NCBI GenBank assembly: GCA_002256595.1
Contig: NOLC01000178.1
Location: 1-9,030, forward strand
Direction of reading: 5' to 3'
Source of the DNA: Methanosaeta sp. NSP1
GTDB lineage: Archaea; Halobacteriota; Methanosarcinia; Methanotrichales; Methanotrichaceae
DNA: 9,030 bases
The notes beneath the pieces were generated by a model that was given only the letters and a program-made list of their open reading frames with translations, did no database searches and was not told where the DNA came from. Numbering within the stretch: the stretch's first letter is position 1; each line of letters opens with the position of its first letter. This document shows, piece by piece, positions 1-6,073 of the stretch. A program made the position numbers and the translations under genes.

Positions 1-989
1 AGCCGGTCTCCCGGCTCGAATTCTGAGCTGAATATGACCACCCGTCCCCGGGCATCGGCTACCTCTCGCATGATCTCATCCAGAGAGCCCCTGCGGGCCA
101 GATCATCCAGGACCAGCAGCGTCTCAATGGCCCTATAATTCCTGGCCGTCTCTACCTCTTTTCTGCCGTAAGCTGCTTTGCCGTCCGTGGCTATCTCCCG
201 GAATAGCTCTTCTATGAGCTTGGCCTCCCTGGCTATTCGGCTGGACTCCAGTACGCTTTTAACCGCGCCGCGGCGCAGGACCTCCTGGAAGCCGGAGCGC
301 CCTATGGAGGAGGTATCATCCATGGCGATTCTCCGGGCCAGATCAGGCAATGTGGAGTCGATGGCTTTCTTGAGGTCCTCTTTGGTAAAGCCTGGCCCGG
401 CCAGGATCACATCTGCTCCACCCTGGGCGGTCTGGTCTATGGCCGCTGCCACCTCCCTCATAAACCCGGAGCGGGTATCTTCGCCGCTTCCCTTGCCGCT
501 GCCCTGGCGCACTTCCGCTGCCATCTGAACACCGAACTGGCGCAGGACGCCGATCGTAGCCTCTCCCTCCTCGATCAGGGCGATGACCACCTTGGGCCTC
601 TGGGACTCGGCCACGGCCTCATTTATGCGCGCCAGAAGGTCCGGCCTCCAGTGATACTTGAGTATGGATAGATCAGTGCCCACCTCGATGTTCAGAGTAT
701 GATACTGCCCCACATCCATGCCCGACTTGATGATGCCGTGCAGGCGCAGCCAGTTGGAGTACATATGAAACTCAACATCCTCCACCTTCACACCCAGGCG
801 AACCGTCTTTCTCTCCATCTTCTCCGGGCGCGCCTTGTCGGCAATGACGGGAACCTTTCTGTGGGTGAGGGCAAAGACCAGATCGCCCCGGGAGATCAGG
901 TGCTGTAGGTGCCATAGATCATCCAGCGACTCGGGCAGCAGGGCGATCTCCCCCTCGTCGCCACGCAGATTCTTCTTTAAGACGCGCAT
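1..989 (-). CDS. pelA: Pelota (Dom34 homologue), mRNA surveillance and ribosome rescue factor; 3' end cut by window edge
   Basis: Reading the minus strand from ATG at 989 gives 329 residues without a stop. The protein opens MRVLKKNLRGDEGEIALLPE, the typical archaeal pelota start. Family features follow: an Sm-like N-terminal domain (about 1-125), a central domain with AGPGFTKEDL (197-206), and SSIGRSGFQEVLRRGAV (227-243) leading into the C-terminal domain, which contains GKAAYG (270-275) and VVIFSSEFEPGD (317-328). The usual length is about 350 residues, so roughly 20 are missing beyond position 1. Pelota is an eRF1 paralogue that binds the empty A site of stalled ribosomes and, with aEF1A and ABCE1, splits them. 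The loop where eRF1 carries GGQ reads RQGSGKGSG here, so peptide hydrolysis is not expected, as in the family. No Shine-Dalgarno sequence precedes the ATG; a TATA-like element is centred about 27 nt upstream, suggesting a leaderless mRNA. Confidence 0.95.
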   Translation of the reverse strand, partial: MRVLKKNLRGDEGEIALLPESLDDLWHLQHLISRGDLVFALTHRKVPVIADKARPEKMERKTVRLGVKVEDVEFHMYSNWLRLHGIIKSGMDVGQYHTLNIEVGTDLSILKYHWRPDLLARINEAVAESQRPKVVIALIEEGEATIGVLRQFGVQMAAEVRQGSGKGSGEDTRSGFMREVAAAIDQTAQGGADVILAGPGFTKEDLKKAIDSTLPDLARRIAMDDTSSIGRSGFQEVLRRGAVKSVLESSRIAREAKLIEELFREIATDGKAAYGRKEVETARNYRAIETLLVLDDLARRGSLDEIMREVADARGRVVIFSSEFEPGDR

Positions 990-1007
990 GAGAACCACTA
1001 TCTAATC

Positions 1008-1020
1008 AAAAGGCTTAAAT
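1008..1020. promoter_or_regulatory. Candidate bidirectional TATA element between pelota and the tRNA genes
   Basis: The plus strand reads AAAAGGCTTAAAT and the minus strand ATTTAAGCCTTTT. On the plus strand the CTTAAAT core lies about 30 nt before the first base of tRNA-Asn. On the minus strand the TTTAAG core lies about 27 nt before the pelota ATG. Both distances fit the archaeal TATA-to-start spacing. Only 57 bp separate the two genes and I see no second good AT-rich element. Shared use is inference. Confidence 0.5.
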
Positions 1021-1046
1021 CATTGTGCATCCAGGCAGGGTATCGA

Positions 1047-1136
1047 GCCGCCATATCTCAGTTGGTAGAGAGTCTGGCTGTTAATTGTCTGCAAGCAGCA
1101 ACCAGAATGTCACAGGTTCGAGCCCTGTTGGCGGCG
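1047..1136 (+). tRNA. tRNA-Asn (GUU), interrupted by a 17-nt intron
   Basis: The acceptor stem GCCGCCA (1047-1053) pairs with TGGCGGC (1129-1135), followed by discriminator G at 1136, as usual for tRNA-Asn. The D arm is TCTC/GAGA (1056-1059 with 1068-1071). The T arm is ACAGG/CCTGT (1112-1116 with 1124-1128) around TTCGAGC. The anticodon stem TCTGG (1073-1077) pairs with CCAGA (1102-1106) only if bases 1084-1100 are removed. The spliced loop is then CTGTTAA with anticodon GTT at 1080-1082. CCA is not encoded. Mature length without CCA is 73 nt. The gene lies 10 bp upstream of a second tRNA in the same orientation, so the two are probably co-transcribed. Confidence 0.95.
1084..1100 (+). other. 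Archaeal tRNA intron with bulge-helix-bulge splice motif, canonical 37/38 position
   Basis: The central 4-bp helix is CTGT (1078-1081) with GCAG (1095-1098), including one G-U pair. It is flanked by 3-nt bulges TAA (1082-1084) and CAA (1099-1101). Cutting after the second base of each bulge releases 1084-1100. The intron's own helix is TTG/CAA (1085-1087 with 1092-1094) closed by a TCTG tetraloop. The exon side is the intact 5-bp anticodon stem. This is the standard substrate of the archaeal splicing endonuclease EndA. Confidence 0.9.
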
Positions 1137-1146
1137 CATTCCTTTT

Positions 1147-1221
1147 GGGCCTGTAGCTTAGTCCGGTTAGAGCGCTCGGCTCATAACCGAGTGGCCGCCG
1201 GTTCAAATCCGGCCAGGCCCA
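1147..1221 (+). tRNA. tRNA with CAU anticodon, probably tRNA-Ile2 (alternatively elongator tRNA-Met)
   Basis: The acceptor stem GGGCCTG (1147-1153) pairs with CAGGCCC (1214-1220), with discriminator A at 1221. The anticodon stem CTCGG/CCGAG (1175-1179 with 1187-1191) closes loop CTCATAA, with CAT at 1182-1184. The T loop is TTCAAAT. There is no intron and no encoded CCA. A CAU anticodon can belong to initiator Met, elongator Met or Ile2. The anticodon stem lacks the three consecutive G-C pairs of an initiator. The GGGCC acceptor start and GTAGCTTAG D-arm entry resemble archaeal tRNA-Ile as I remember it, and archaeal elongator Met tRNAs commonly start GCC. If it is Ile2, TiaS would convert C34 to agmatidine so that it reads AUA. 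The tRNA fold is certain; the amino-acid identity is inference. Confidence 0.9.
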
Positions 1222-1241
1222 TGCTGGCAACTATTCCCTTC

Positions 1242-1272
1242 CTGAAATCCTTTCAGAGTTTTTAAAAATTTT
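1242..1272 (+). terminator. Hairpin plus T-tracts ending the tRNA-Asn / tRNA-CAU unit
   Basis: CTGAAA (1242-1247) and TTTCAG (1251-1256) form a perfect 6-bp inverted repeat around a 3-base loop. TTTTT (1259-1263) and TTTT (1269-1272) follow. It sits 20 nt after the second tRNA. In archaea the T-tracts alone may be enough; the hairpin makes the call stronger. Confidence 0.55.
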
Positions 1273-1305
1273 AAAAGATATTTATCAGCTAAAAGGTGAA
1301 TAAAA
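1264..1305 (-). terminator. T-rich termination region for topA on the minus strand
   Basis: Read on the minus strand, the DNA beyond the topA stop has TTTT runs at 1305-1302, 1294-1291 and 1276-1273 and TTTTT at 1268-1264. This matches the U-rich termination regions used by archaeal RNA polymerase. It overlaps the tRNA terminator on the other strand, so this gap appears to be a convergent termination zone. No hairpin was evident on this strand. Confidence 0.35.
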
Positions 1306-1382
1306 GGCAGCACCATAAGGAAGACGGACATGCCAGTCATCATCTTCCCCCCTGCCACGCGAAATAGCGCTGCCAGGCTAGC

Positions 1383-3623
1383 TCAGGGCCTTTCCGGCAG
1401 GCCGGTCTTCGATGAGAGGGCCTTGGTCCTGGCCACCAGCAGCTCCTGAGAGCTGGTGATCCCTGCTGCAACCAGCTTCTCCAGGGTCTTGGGGCCGATG
1501 CCTGGAAGCTTCACCAGGCCGTCGCCCTCGGCCTTAGCTTCTGGCTTTGTCTTCTTCCCGGATCTGGTTGCAGGTCTCTTCTTATTCCTGGGCTTTGCCT
1601 CTGCCCCGGGTGATTCGGCTTTCTCCTGGGCCTTTTTGGCCTGCCACTCCAAGAAGTTGCAGTGCGGGCAGCCCAGATCCCAGGGACGCTTTCCTTTGTT
1701 GATGATGCGGATGTGGGACATGGCATGCTTCTCGCAGCTCTTGTCTGTGACCACCACCGTCCCGAAGCGGGGAAGGGGCAGGGTGAACCTGCACTCCGGA
1801 TAGCCGGAGCATCCGATGAAGCGCGAGCCACGGTGGCCGCGCCGGATGATGAGGTCGGAGTGGCACTTCTCACAGGTGCCCACGATCTTGTCCGTGCGCA
1901 GGCCATCTTTTAGCGACTCTCCTATGCCCCCCTGATTGGAGGTCAGCTCATCGAATACCGAGGTGAGCATGACCCTGGATTTCTCTATTACCTGGTCCTC
2001 CTTGATCTTCTGCTCCGAGATCAGGGTCATATCATTTTCCAGGGTTTGGGTCATCTCCGGCTTGGTGATGGTGGGAGCATATCTCTCCAGAGTATCCACC
2101 ACAGCATAGGCGGTGTTGGTTGGCCGCATGGGATTGCCCTGCACATAGGCCCGGGCATAGAGCTTGCTGATGATGTCATGGCGTGTGGACTTGGTCCCCA
2201 GCCCCAGATCATCCATGAGCTTGATCAGCTTGCCCTGGCCATAGCGAGCCGGCGGCTGGGTCTCCTTGGCCTCGACGCTATGGCCTAATAACCTCAACCT
2301 CTCCCCGTTCTCCAGCGCCGGCAGTATATGCTCCTCTGCCTTGCTGTAGGGGTAGAAGTATCTCCAGCCTGCTTCCACCAGGCGGGCTCCGCTGGCCCGG
2401 AAAGGCTCGGGGCCGATGTCTACCTTGAGGCTGGTGGCATCCCAGACGCAGGCCTCGGCCAGGGTGGCGAAGAAGCGGCGCACTACCAACTCATAGACCT
2501 TCCATTGGTCCTCCTTCAGACTTCCCCTCTCCAGGGCTGCCGTGGGATAGATGGGCGGATGGTCCGTGGTGGACCTCTTACCCCTTGTGGGCTGCATCTT
2601 GCCCTGGAGGAGACGGGCCGCCTCTTCGGCAAAAGCTCCCTTCAAAAACAGACGGGTCAGGCCGGCCAGATCTATGGAGGGGGGATAGACGGTGTTGTCC
2701 GTCCTGGGGTAAGAGATGAAGCCGTTGGTGTAGAGCCATTCGGCTATGCGCATGGCATTGGCGGCTGACAGGCCGATTCCGCTGGCGGCAGAGATAAAGC
2801 CGGTGGTATCAAATGGAGTAGGAGGCCGATCTATGCGCTTCTTGCACTCAATGGATCTTATGACTCCCACCGGTCCCAGGCGGGAGACTATACCGTCCAC
2901 CTCCTCCTTGTCCCAGATGCGGCCTTTGGCATGCTGCACCCGCAGCTCCTTCTCCAGATCGGCGAATATCTCCCAGTAGGACTGGGGGACAAACGACTGG
3001 ATCTCCTTCTCCCGGTCAACTATAAGGGCCAGGGTCGGAGATTGCACCCTTCCCACGGAGAGAAACTCCTTTCCCAAACGACCGGAGGTGAGGGAGATAT
3101 ATCTGGTAAGGGCTGCACCCCAGACCAGGTCTATGATCTGCCTGGCCTCGCCCGAGGCGGCCAGGTCATAGTCCACTGCTCCTGAATCCTGGAAGGCTTT
3201 TATGATCTCATCCTTGACGATGGCGCTGTACCGGACTCTATCCGCTTTAAGCTTGGGCTTGGCCTCCTGGACTATCTTCAAGGCCTCGACCCCGATCAGC
3301 TCTCCCTCGCGATCGTAGTCAGTGGCAATGGTGACCCGATCCGCCTCTCGCCCCAGGCTTTTCAGCGCAGATATGATCTTTTCCTGGATGGGGCGCACAA
3401 CGATCTCCGCCCGGATAAGCTCCTTGCAGTCCACCTTCTGCCAGTTATTGTATGCCGGAGGATAATCCATCCCCACTATGTGGCCGGATAAACCCAGCAC
3501 CACTTTGTCATCGAACTGGAAGGCTTCCACTCCGGCTACCCTCTGAGACCGGGGCTTGCCACCGGCCAGTATCTGGGCAATCCTCTTGGCAGCGTCGTGC
3601 TTCTCGGCAATTATGAGATGCAT
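1383..3623 (-). CDS. topA: DNA topoisomerase I, type IA, with zinc fingers and C-terminal helix-hairpin-helix
   Basis: The 746-residue protein relaxes negatively supercoiled DNA through a transient 5'-phosphotyrosyl link. The N-terminal TOPRIM domain (about 1-145) has E7 in IIAEKHDAAKR and the TDYDREGE motif with D102, D104 and E106, which bind magnesium. GKEFLSVGRVQSPTLA (184-199) is a type IA signature. The active-site region GFISYPRTDN (301-310) places the catalytic tyrosine at Y305. RYGQGKLIKLMDDLGLGTKS (460-479) is another conserved segment. The tail has one C4 zinc finger (C584, C587, C605, C611) and a second possible metal site (C630, H633, C652, C655). A basic Lys/Ala/Pro linker (about 662-700) leads to a helix-hairpin-helix, LVKLPGIGPKTLEKL (703-717). 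There is no helicase domain, so this is not reverse gyrase. ATG at 3623 gives the family-typical MHLIIAEKHD start, with a TATA-like element about 30 nt upstream and almost no leader. Confidence 0.97.
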   Translation of the reverse strand: MHLIIAEKHDAAKRIAQILAGGKPRSQRVAGVEAFQFDDKVVLGLSGHIVGMDYPPAYNNWQKVDCKELIRAEIVVRPIQEKIISALKSLGREADRVTIATDYDREGELIGVEALKIVQEAKPKLKADRVRYSAIVKDEIIKAFQDSGAVDYDLAASGEARQIIDLVWGAALTRYISLTSGRLGKEFLSVGRVQSPTLALIVDREKEIQSFVPQSYWEIFADLEKELRVQHAKGRIWDKEEVDGIVSRLGPVGVIRSIECKKRIDRPPTPFDTTGFISAASGIGLSAANAMRIAEWLYTNGFISYPRTDNTVYPPSIDLAGLTRLFLKGAFAEEAARLLQGKMQPTRGKRSTTDHPPIYPTAALERGSLKEDQWKVYELVVRRFFATLAEACVWDATSLKVDIGPEPFRASGARLVEAGWRYFYPYSKAEEHILPALENGERLRLLGHSVEAKETQPPARYGQGKLIKLMDDLGLGTKSTRHDIISKLYARAYVQGNPMRPTNTAYAVVDTLERYAPTITKPEMTQTLENDMTLISEQKIKEDQVIEKSRVMLTSVFDELTSNQGGIGESLKDGLRTDKIVGTCEKCHSDLIIRRGHRGSRFIGCSGYPECRFTLPLPRFGTVVVTDKSCEKHAMSHIRIINKGKRPWDLGCPHCNFLEWQAKKAQEKAESPGAEAKPRNKKRPATRSGKKTKPEAKAEGDGLVKLPGIGPKTLEKLVAAGITSSQELLVARTKALSSKTGLPERP

Positions 3624-3648
3624 TCCTCAGAGCCAAATATGGCAGTTG

Positions 3649-3656
3649 ATTTAAGT
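3649..3656 (-). promoter_or_regulatory. Candidate TATA box of topA
   Basis: The minus strand reads ACTTAAAT preceded by AAAA. Its centre is about 29 nt upstream of the topA ATG, which predicts a transcript starting within a few bases of the start codon. No Shine-Dalgarno sequence of normal spacing is present. The sequence resembles the element proposed for pelota and tRNA-Asn. Confidence 0.5.
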
Positions 3657-4146
3657 TTTTCTGTGATATTGCATATTAGCGCTCGGGAGAGATTCGACAT
3701 GATTATTTGCTAATGTTCGACTATCGAGATTTAATGGATTTAATGCAAAACGCTTAACGCAGTTAACTCTTCCAATGGGTGTTCTCTGAAATCTGCCATT
3801 GGCCACGCAAGACAGTAATAATTATTTAATTTAGTTATTCCTTGTTGATAGTCCCAAATTCTTTTAATATATTCCTGAGATCGATGCCCCTTATCGCGAT
3901 GAAGGATGCAGCTTTAGTTTTAATTGCTGAAAGGATGGTATGAACCATTTCGGATCGCATGGAATGGTGCATTTATAATTGCAACTAACCATTAATTTTT
4001 AATTAAATAATTATTTTTATTCATTGCTGTTTAGGAAGACTGATTCATATAAATTTAATTGTTATAATTGTGTCACGCAAAAACTTTAAGTAGCAATTGA
4101 GCAATGGAGAACTCGGCAGAAGATTGTAACGAATTGTGATGATGCT

Positions 4147-4180
4147 GGGTATGAAACCGTTTAAGGTATACCCTCATACC
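4147..4180. promoter_or_regulatory. Inverted repeat straddling the proximal mcr TATA candidate; possible operator
   Basis: GGTATGA (4148-4154) and TCATACC (4174-4180) form a perfect 7-bp inverted repeat with a 19-bp spacer. Inside it lies the palindrome GGTATACC (4165-4172), and GGGTAT (4147-4152) also pairs with ATACCC (4168-4173). GGTAT or its complement therefore occurs four times in 34 bp. The centre, about 4164, coincides with the TTTAAG at 4160-4165. A dimeric regulator could bind here and block or assist TBP. No regulator is identified; the function is inference. Confidence 0.4.
4160..4165 (+). promoter_or_regulatory. Proximal candidate TATA box of the mcr operon
   Basis: TTTAAG within CCGTTTAAGGTATA. 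Standard spacing predicts initiation near 4188 and a leader of about 56 nt before the mcrB GTG. Competing candidates upstream (4085-4090, 4047-4054) would give leaders of about 130-170 nt. Sequence alone cannot decide between them. Confidence 0.35.
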
Positions 4181-4187
4181 GTCGCTT

Positions 4188-4212
4188 CAGCGTCACCGGC
4201 GCTGCAATTTTT
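4188..4212 (+). promoter_or_regulatory. mcr leader hairpin followed by T5, terminator-like
   Basis: CAGCGTC (4188-4194) can pair with GGCGCTG (4198-4204) around an ACC loop, including one G-T wobble. CAA and TTTTT (4208-4212) follow. GCTGC occurs at 4201-4205 and again at 4213-4217, so the CAGC at 4188-4191 has two possible partners. The layout resembles an attenuator or a 5' stabilising stem on the mcr mRNA. It ends 15 nt before the mcrB Shine-Dalgarno sequence. Function is unproven. Confidence 0.35.
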
Positions 4213-4226
4213 GCTGCTAAAAAGGT

Positions 4227-4234
4227 AAAGGAGG
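4227..4234 (+). promoter_or_regulatory. Strong ribosome binding site of mcrB, fixing its GTG start
   Basis: AAAGGAGG lies 9 nt before GTG at 4244. An in-frame TAA just upstream excludes a longer protein, and the next ATG would delete the conserved N-terminus. The GTG start is therefore well supported. Confidence 0.85.
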
Positions 4235-4243
4235 ATAAAGAAC

Positions 4244-5548
4244 GTGTCTGACAAGATAGACCTATATAGCGACCGCGGAGTTCTTTTGAAGAGCGACGTC
4301 GACCTGAGCGCCGTCAGCCCTCTCAAGAACGCGGCCATGCAGAGACTTATTTCTCTCACAAAGCGAACCGTAGCCGTCAATCTAGCCGGCATCGAAGGCG
4401 CTCTCAAGACCGGAAAGGTAGCGGGAGGCCGCAGGCAGATCAAGGGACGCGAGCTCAAATATGAAGTTGTCTCCAACGCTGGCGTAATTGCCGATAAGAT
4501 CAAGGCCCTGTTGCAGGTTGCCCCTGGCGACGATACCAATGTCCAGATTCTCGGCGGCGGCAAGCAGCTGCTCGTCCAGGTCCCAACCGCTCGTGTCAAT
4601 GCCGCTTCTGAGTTCGTGGTCGGATTGACCGCAGCCGCAGCAGCAACTGTTGAGGCACTGGTCCAGCAGTTCAAGGCCACTCTGATCGAGGCACCCATGG
4701 TCCATGCTTCTGTATGGGGCGAGTACCCCCAGACGGTGGGCATGGCTGGCGGAAACGTCGCATCTGTTCTCAACATCCCCCAGAACGATGAGGGTCTGGG
4801 CTTTGCTCTCAGGAACGTCATGGCCAACCACCTGGCAATGATCACCAAGAGAAACGCCATGAATGCCGCTGCTCTGGCATCGATCTACGAGCAGATCGGC
4901 GAGTTCGAGATGGGCAACGCCATGGGAATTTTCGAGCGCCACCAGCTCCTGGGCATGGCATACCAGGGACTGAACGCCAACAACATGGTCTACGAGTGCG
5001 TCAAGGCAAACGGCAAGACCGGAACCATCGGCACTGTCGTCCAGAGCACTGTTGCCAAGGCCCTTGAGGACAAGGTCATCAAGGCCGGCAAGAAGCTGCC
5101 CTCCGGATATGTGATGTACGAGGCCAATGATGTCTCCAAGTGGAATGCCTACACCGCCGCTGGCGTGCTGGCAGCCACCATGGTCAACTGCGGCTCCCTG
5201 AGGGGCGCCCAGGCTGTGTCCTCGACACTGCTGTACTTCAACGATGTCATTGAGAAAGAAACCGCCTTGCCAGGATGCGACTTCGGCAGGGTAATGGGAA
5301 CTGCCGTAGGCTTCTCGTTCTTCAGCCACTCTATCTATGGCGGCGGCGGCCCCGGTGTATTCAACGGCAACCACGTGGTAACCAGGCACTCCAGAGGATT
5401 TGCCATACCATGCGTGGCTGCAGCAGTAGCACTGGATGCCGGCACTCAGATGTTCACACCTGAGATGACCTCCGGATTGGTCGGTGCAATCTACGGCGAG
5501 ATCAAGGAATTCCGTGAGCCGATCGTATCGGTTGCGGAGGCAGTATAA
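4244..5548 (+). CDS. mcrB: Methyl-coenzyme M reductase beta subunit
   Basis: This is the beta chain (434 residues, normal length) of the cytoplasmic alpha2-beta2-gamma2 enzyme that reacts methyl-coenzyme M with coenzyme B to give methane and the CoM-S-S-CoB heterodisulfide. The start MSDKIDLYSDRGVLL is typical of the family. The segment GFSFFSHSIYGGGGPGVFNG (356-375) supplies active-site residues: F359 and Y365 correspond to beta-Phe361 and beta-Tyr367 of the Methanothermobacter enzyme, which line the substrate channel. H377 corresponds to beta-His379, which contacts coenzyme B. An Ala-rich stretch lies at about 129-136. It is the first gene of the operon and starts with GTG behind a strong Shine-Dalgarno sequence. 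The TAA stop is 13 nt before mcrD. Confidence 0.98.
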   Translation: MSDKIDLYSDRGVLLKSDVDLSAVSPLKNAAMQRLISLTKRTVAVNLAGIEGALKTGKVAGGRRQIKGRELKYEVVSNAGVIADKIKALLQVAPGDDTNVQILGGGKQLLVQVPTARVNAASEFVVGLTAAAAATVEALVQQFKATLIEAPMVHASVWGEYPQTVGMAGGNVASVLNIPQNDEGLGFALRNVMANHLAMITKRNAMNAAALASIYEQIGEFEMGNAMGIFERHQLLGMAYQGLNANNMVYECVKANGKTGTIGTVVQSTVAKALEDKVIKAGKKLPSGYVMYEANDVSKWNAYTAAGVLAATMVNCGSLRGAQAVSSTLLYFNDVIEKETALPGCDFGRVMGTAVGFSFFSHSIYGGGGPGVFNGNHVVTRHSRGFAIPCVAAAVALDAGTQMFTPEMTSGLVGAIYGEIKEFREPIVSVAEAV

Positions 5549-5552
5549 GATA

Positions 5553-5557
5553 GGCGG
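5553..5557 (+). promoter_or_regulatory. Weak ribosome binding site of mcrD
   Basis: GGCGG, 4 nt before the ATG at 5562, differs by one base from GGAGG and is closely spaced. A true GGAGG at 5536-5540 lies inside mcrB and is too far away (21 nt). This suggests weaker initiation than for mcrB, mcrG and mcrA, or dependence on ribosomes finishing mcrB. Confidence 0.45.
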
Positions 5558-5561
5558 AAAA

Positions 5562-6071
5562 ATGGTCACTGCATCAGACACGGAATCGATACAGGTTGAA
5601 GTTGTCCCAGGCAGATACCTCATGCCTGCTACAGCTCAAAAGCTGCTTAATGAGATATACGGGAATGGAGGCATCGTCAGGATGACCATCCACGGCCCTA
5701 ACCTTCCCAGAAGCGTGCCCTATGGCCCGGGCAAAGGTGCCCCTATTGCAGAGAATAGAGATCTTCTCATAGAGATTGGAGGCCAGGCATTTGAGCTGTT
5801 CGTTAAGGTGGGAAGGGTCAGGCTGGAGCTGGAAAGCGAAAAATTCCTGCCGGGCCTAAAGGCGGCGTGTGAGCGAGCGCTGCCTAACATCTCCTGCTCT
5901 ATTAAGAAAGGCAAATTCTTCCATACCAGACCTACCATTTCAGATTATGCCAAATTCGGCAAAGTGGAAGACGAGCGTATCCTGGGATTGATCGATCCAA
6001 AGGCCAAGAAAGAGAGAATGGCCATTTTGTCTGAGGTCGGAGTGACTATTGAAGATAAAGAGGAGAGATAA
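5562..6071 (+). CDS. mcrD: McrD, methyl-coenzyme M reductase operon protein D
   Basis: McrD (169 residues) is not part of the final enzyme. It associates with MCR and is implicated in assembly or maturation of the complex, possibly before cofactor F430 is in place. Family features: VVPGRYLMPATAQKLLNEIY (about 15-34), then IHGPNLPRSVPYGPGKGAPI (about 44-63), the IEIGGQAFELFVKVGRVRLE segment (about 72-91), and a charged C-terminus. The reading frame is open further upstream to 5484, but that extension lies within mcrB and has no family similarity. ATG at 5562, 13 nt after the mcrB stop, is therefore the start. The stop is only 2 nt from mcrG, so translation of the two is probably coupled. mcrC, which follows mcrD in Methanosarcina and Methanothermobacter mcr operons, is absent. 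Confidence 0.95.
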   Translation: MVTASDTESIQVEVVPGRYLMPATAQKLLNEIYGNGGIVRMTIHGPNLPRSVPYGPGKGAPIAENRDLLIEIGGQAFELFVKVGRVRLELESEKFLPGLKAACERALPNISCSIKKGKFFHTRPTISDYAKFGKVEDERILGLIDPKAKKERMAILSEVGVTIEDKEER

Positions 6072-6073
6072 AT

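Larger units (their letters stand above)
3624..4243. promoter_or_regulatory. 620-bp AT-rich divergent intergenic region between topA and mcrB
   Basis: I see no credible coding region or recognisable RNA gene here. It is much richer in A and T than its neighbours and includes an uninterrupted 31-base A/T run (3991-4021). Plus-strand TATA-like candidates are TTTATAAT (3972-3979), ATATAAAT (4047-4054), TTTAAG (4085-4090) and TTTAAG (4160-4165). Other structure: a perfect tandem 9-mer GATTTAATG (3728-3736 and 3737-3745), and an inverted repeat CCAATGG/CCATTGG (3772-3778 and 3796-3802). The mcr-proximal end carries the inverted repeat and leader hairpin listed separately. The topA promoter sits at the left end. 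The region is far longer than two promoters need, so it could hold regulator sites, several mcr promoters or an unannotated small RNA. Confidence 0.6.

Noticed and set aside
178..908. Plus-strand frames at 178-528 and 699-908
   Set aside because: Both are opposite the pelota gene, whose minus-strand translation matches the family along its full visible length.
1023..1265. 80-codon plus-strand frame
   Set aside because: It is made of the two tRNA genes and their terminator.
1310..1382. Possible frameshift removing the end of TopA
   Set aside because: I read the frames past the stop. None continues a recognisable TopA tail, and the helix-hairpin-helix is already complete, so the stop at 1383-1385 is taken as real.
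1456..3185. Several plus- and minus-strand frames within topA
   Set aside because: All are alternative frames of a complete topoisomerase I with intact catalytic motifs.
3693..3721. Direct repeat TTCGAC (3693-3698 and 3716-3721)
   Set aside because: A 6-base match at 23-nt spacing is too short to be meaningful alone.
5484..5561. N-terminal extension of mcrD from an upstream ATG
   Set aside because: It overlaps the conserved end of mcrB, is Arg/Ser-rich without family similarity, and has no ribosome binding site. ATG at 5562 gives the normal McrD start.
4382..5623. Open frame (413 codons) antisense to mcrB, and another at 4174-4860
   Set aside because: Both are shadows of mcrB, with no recognisable motifs and no promoter or ribosome binding site.
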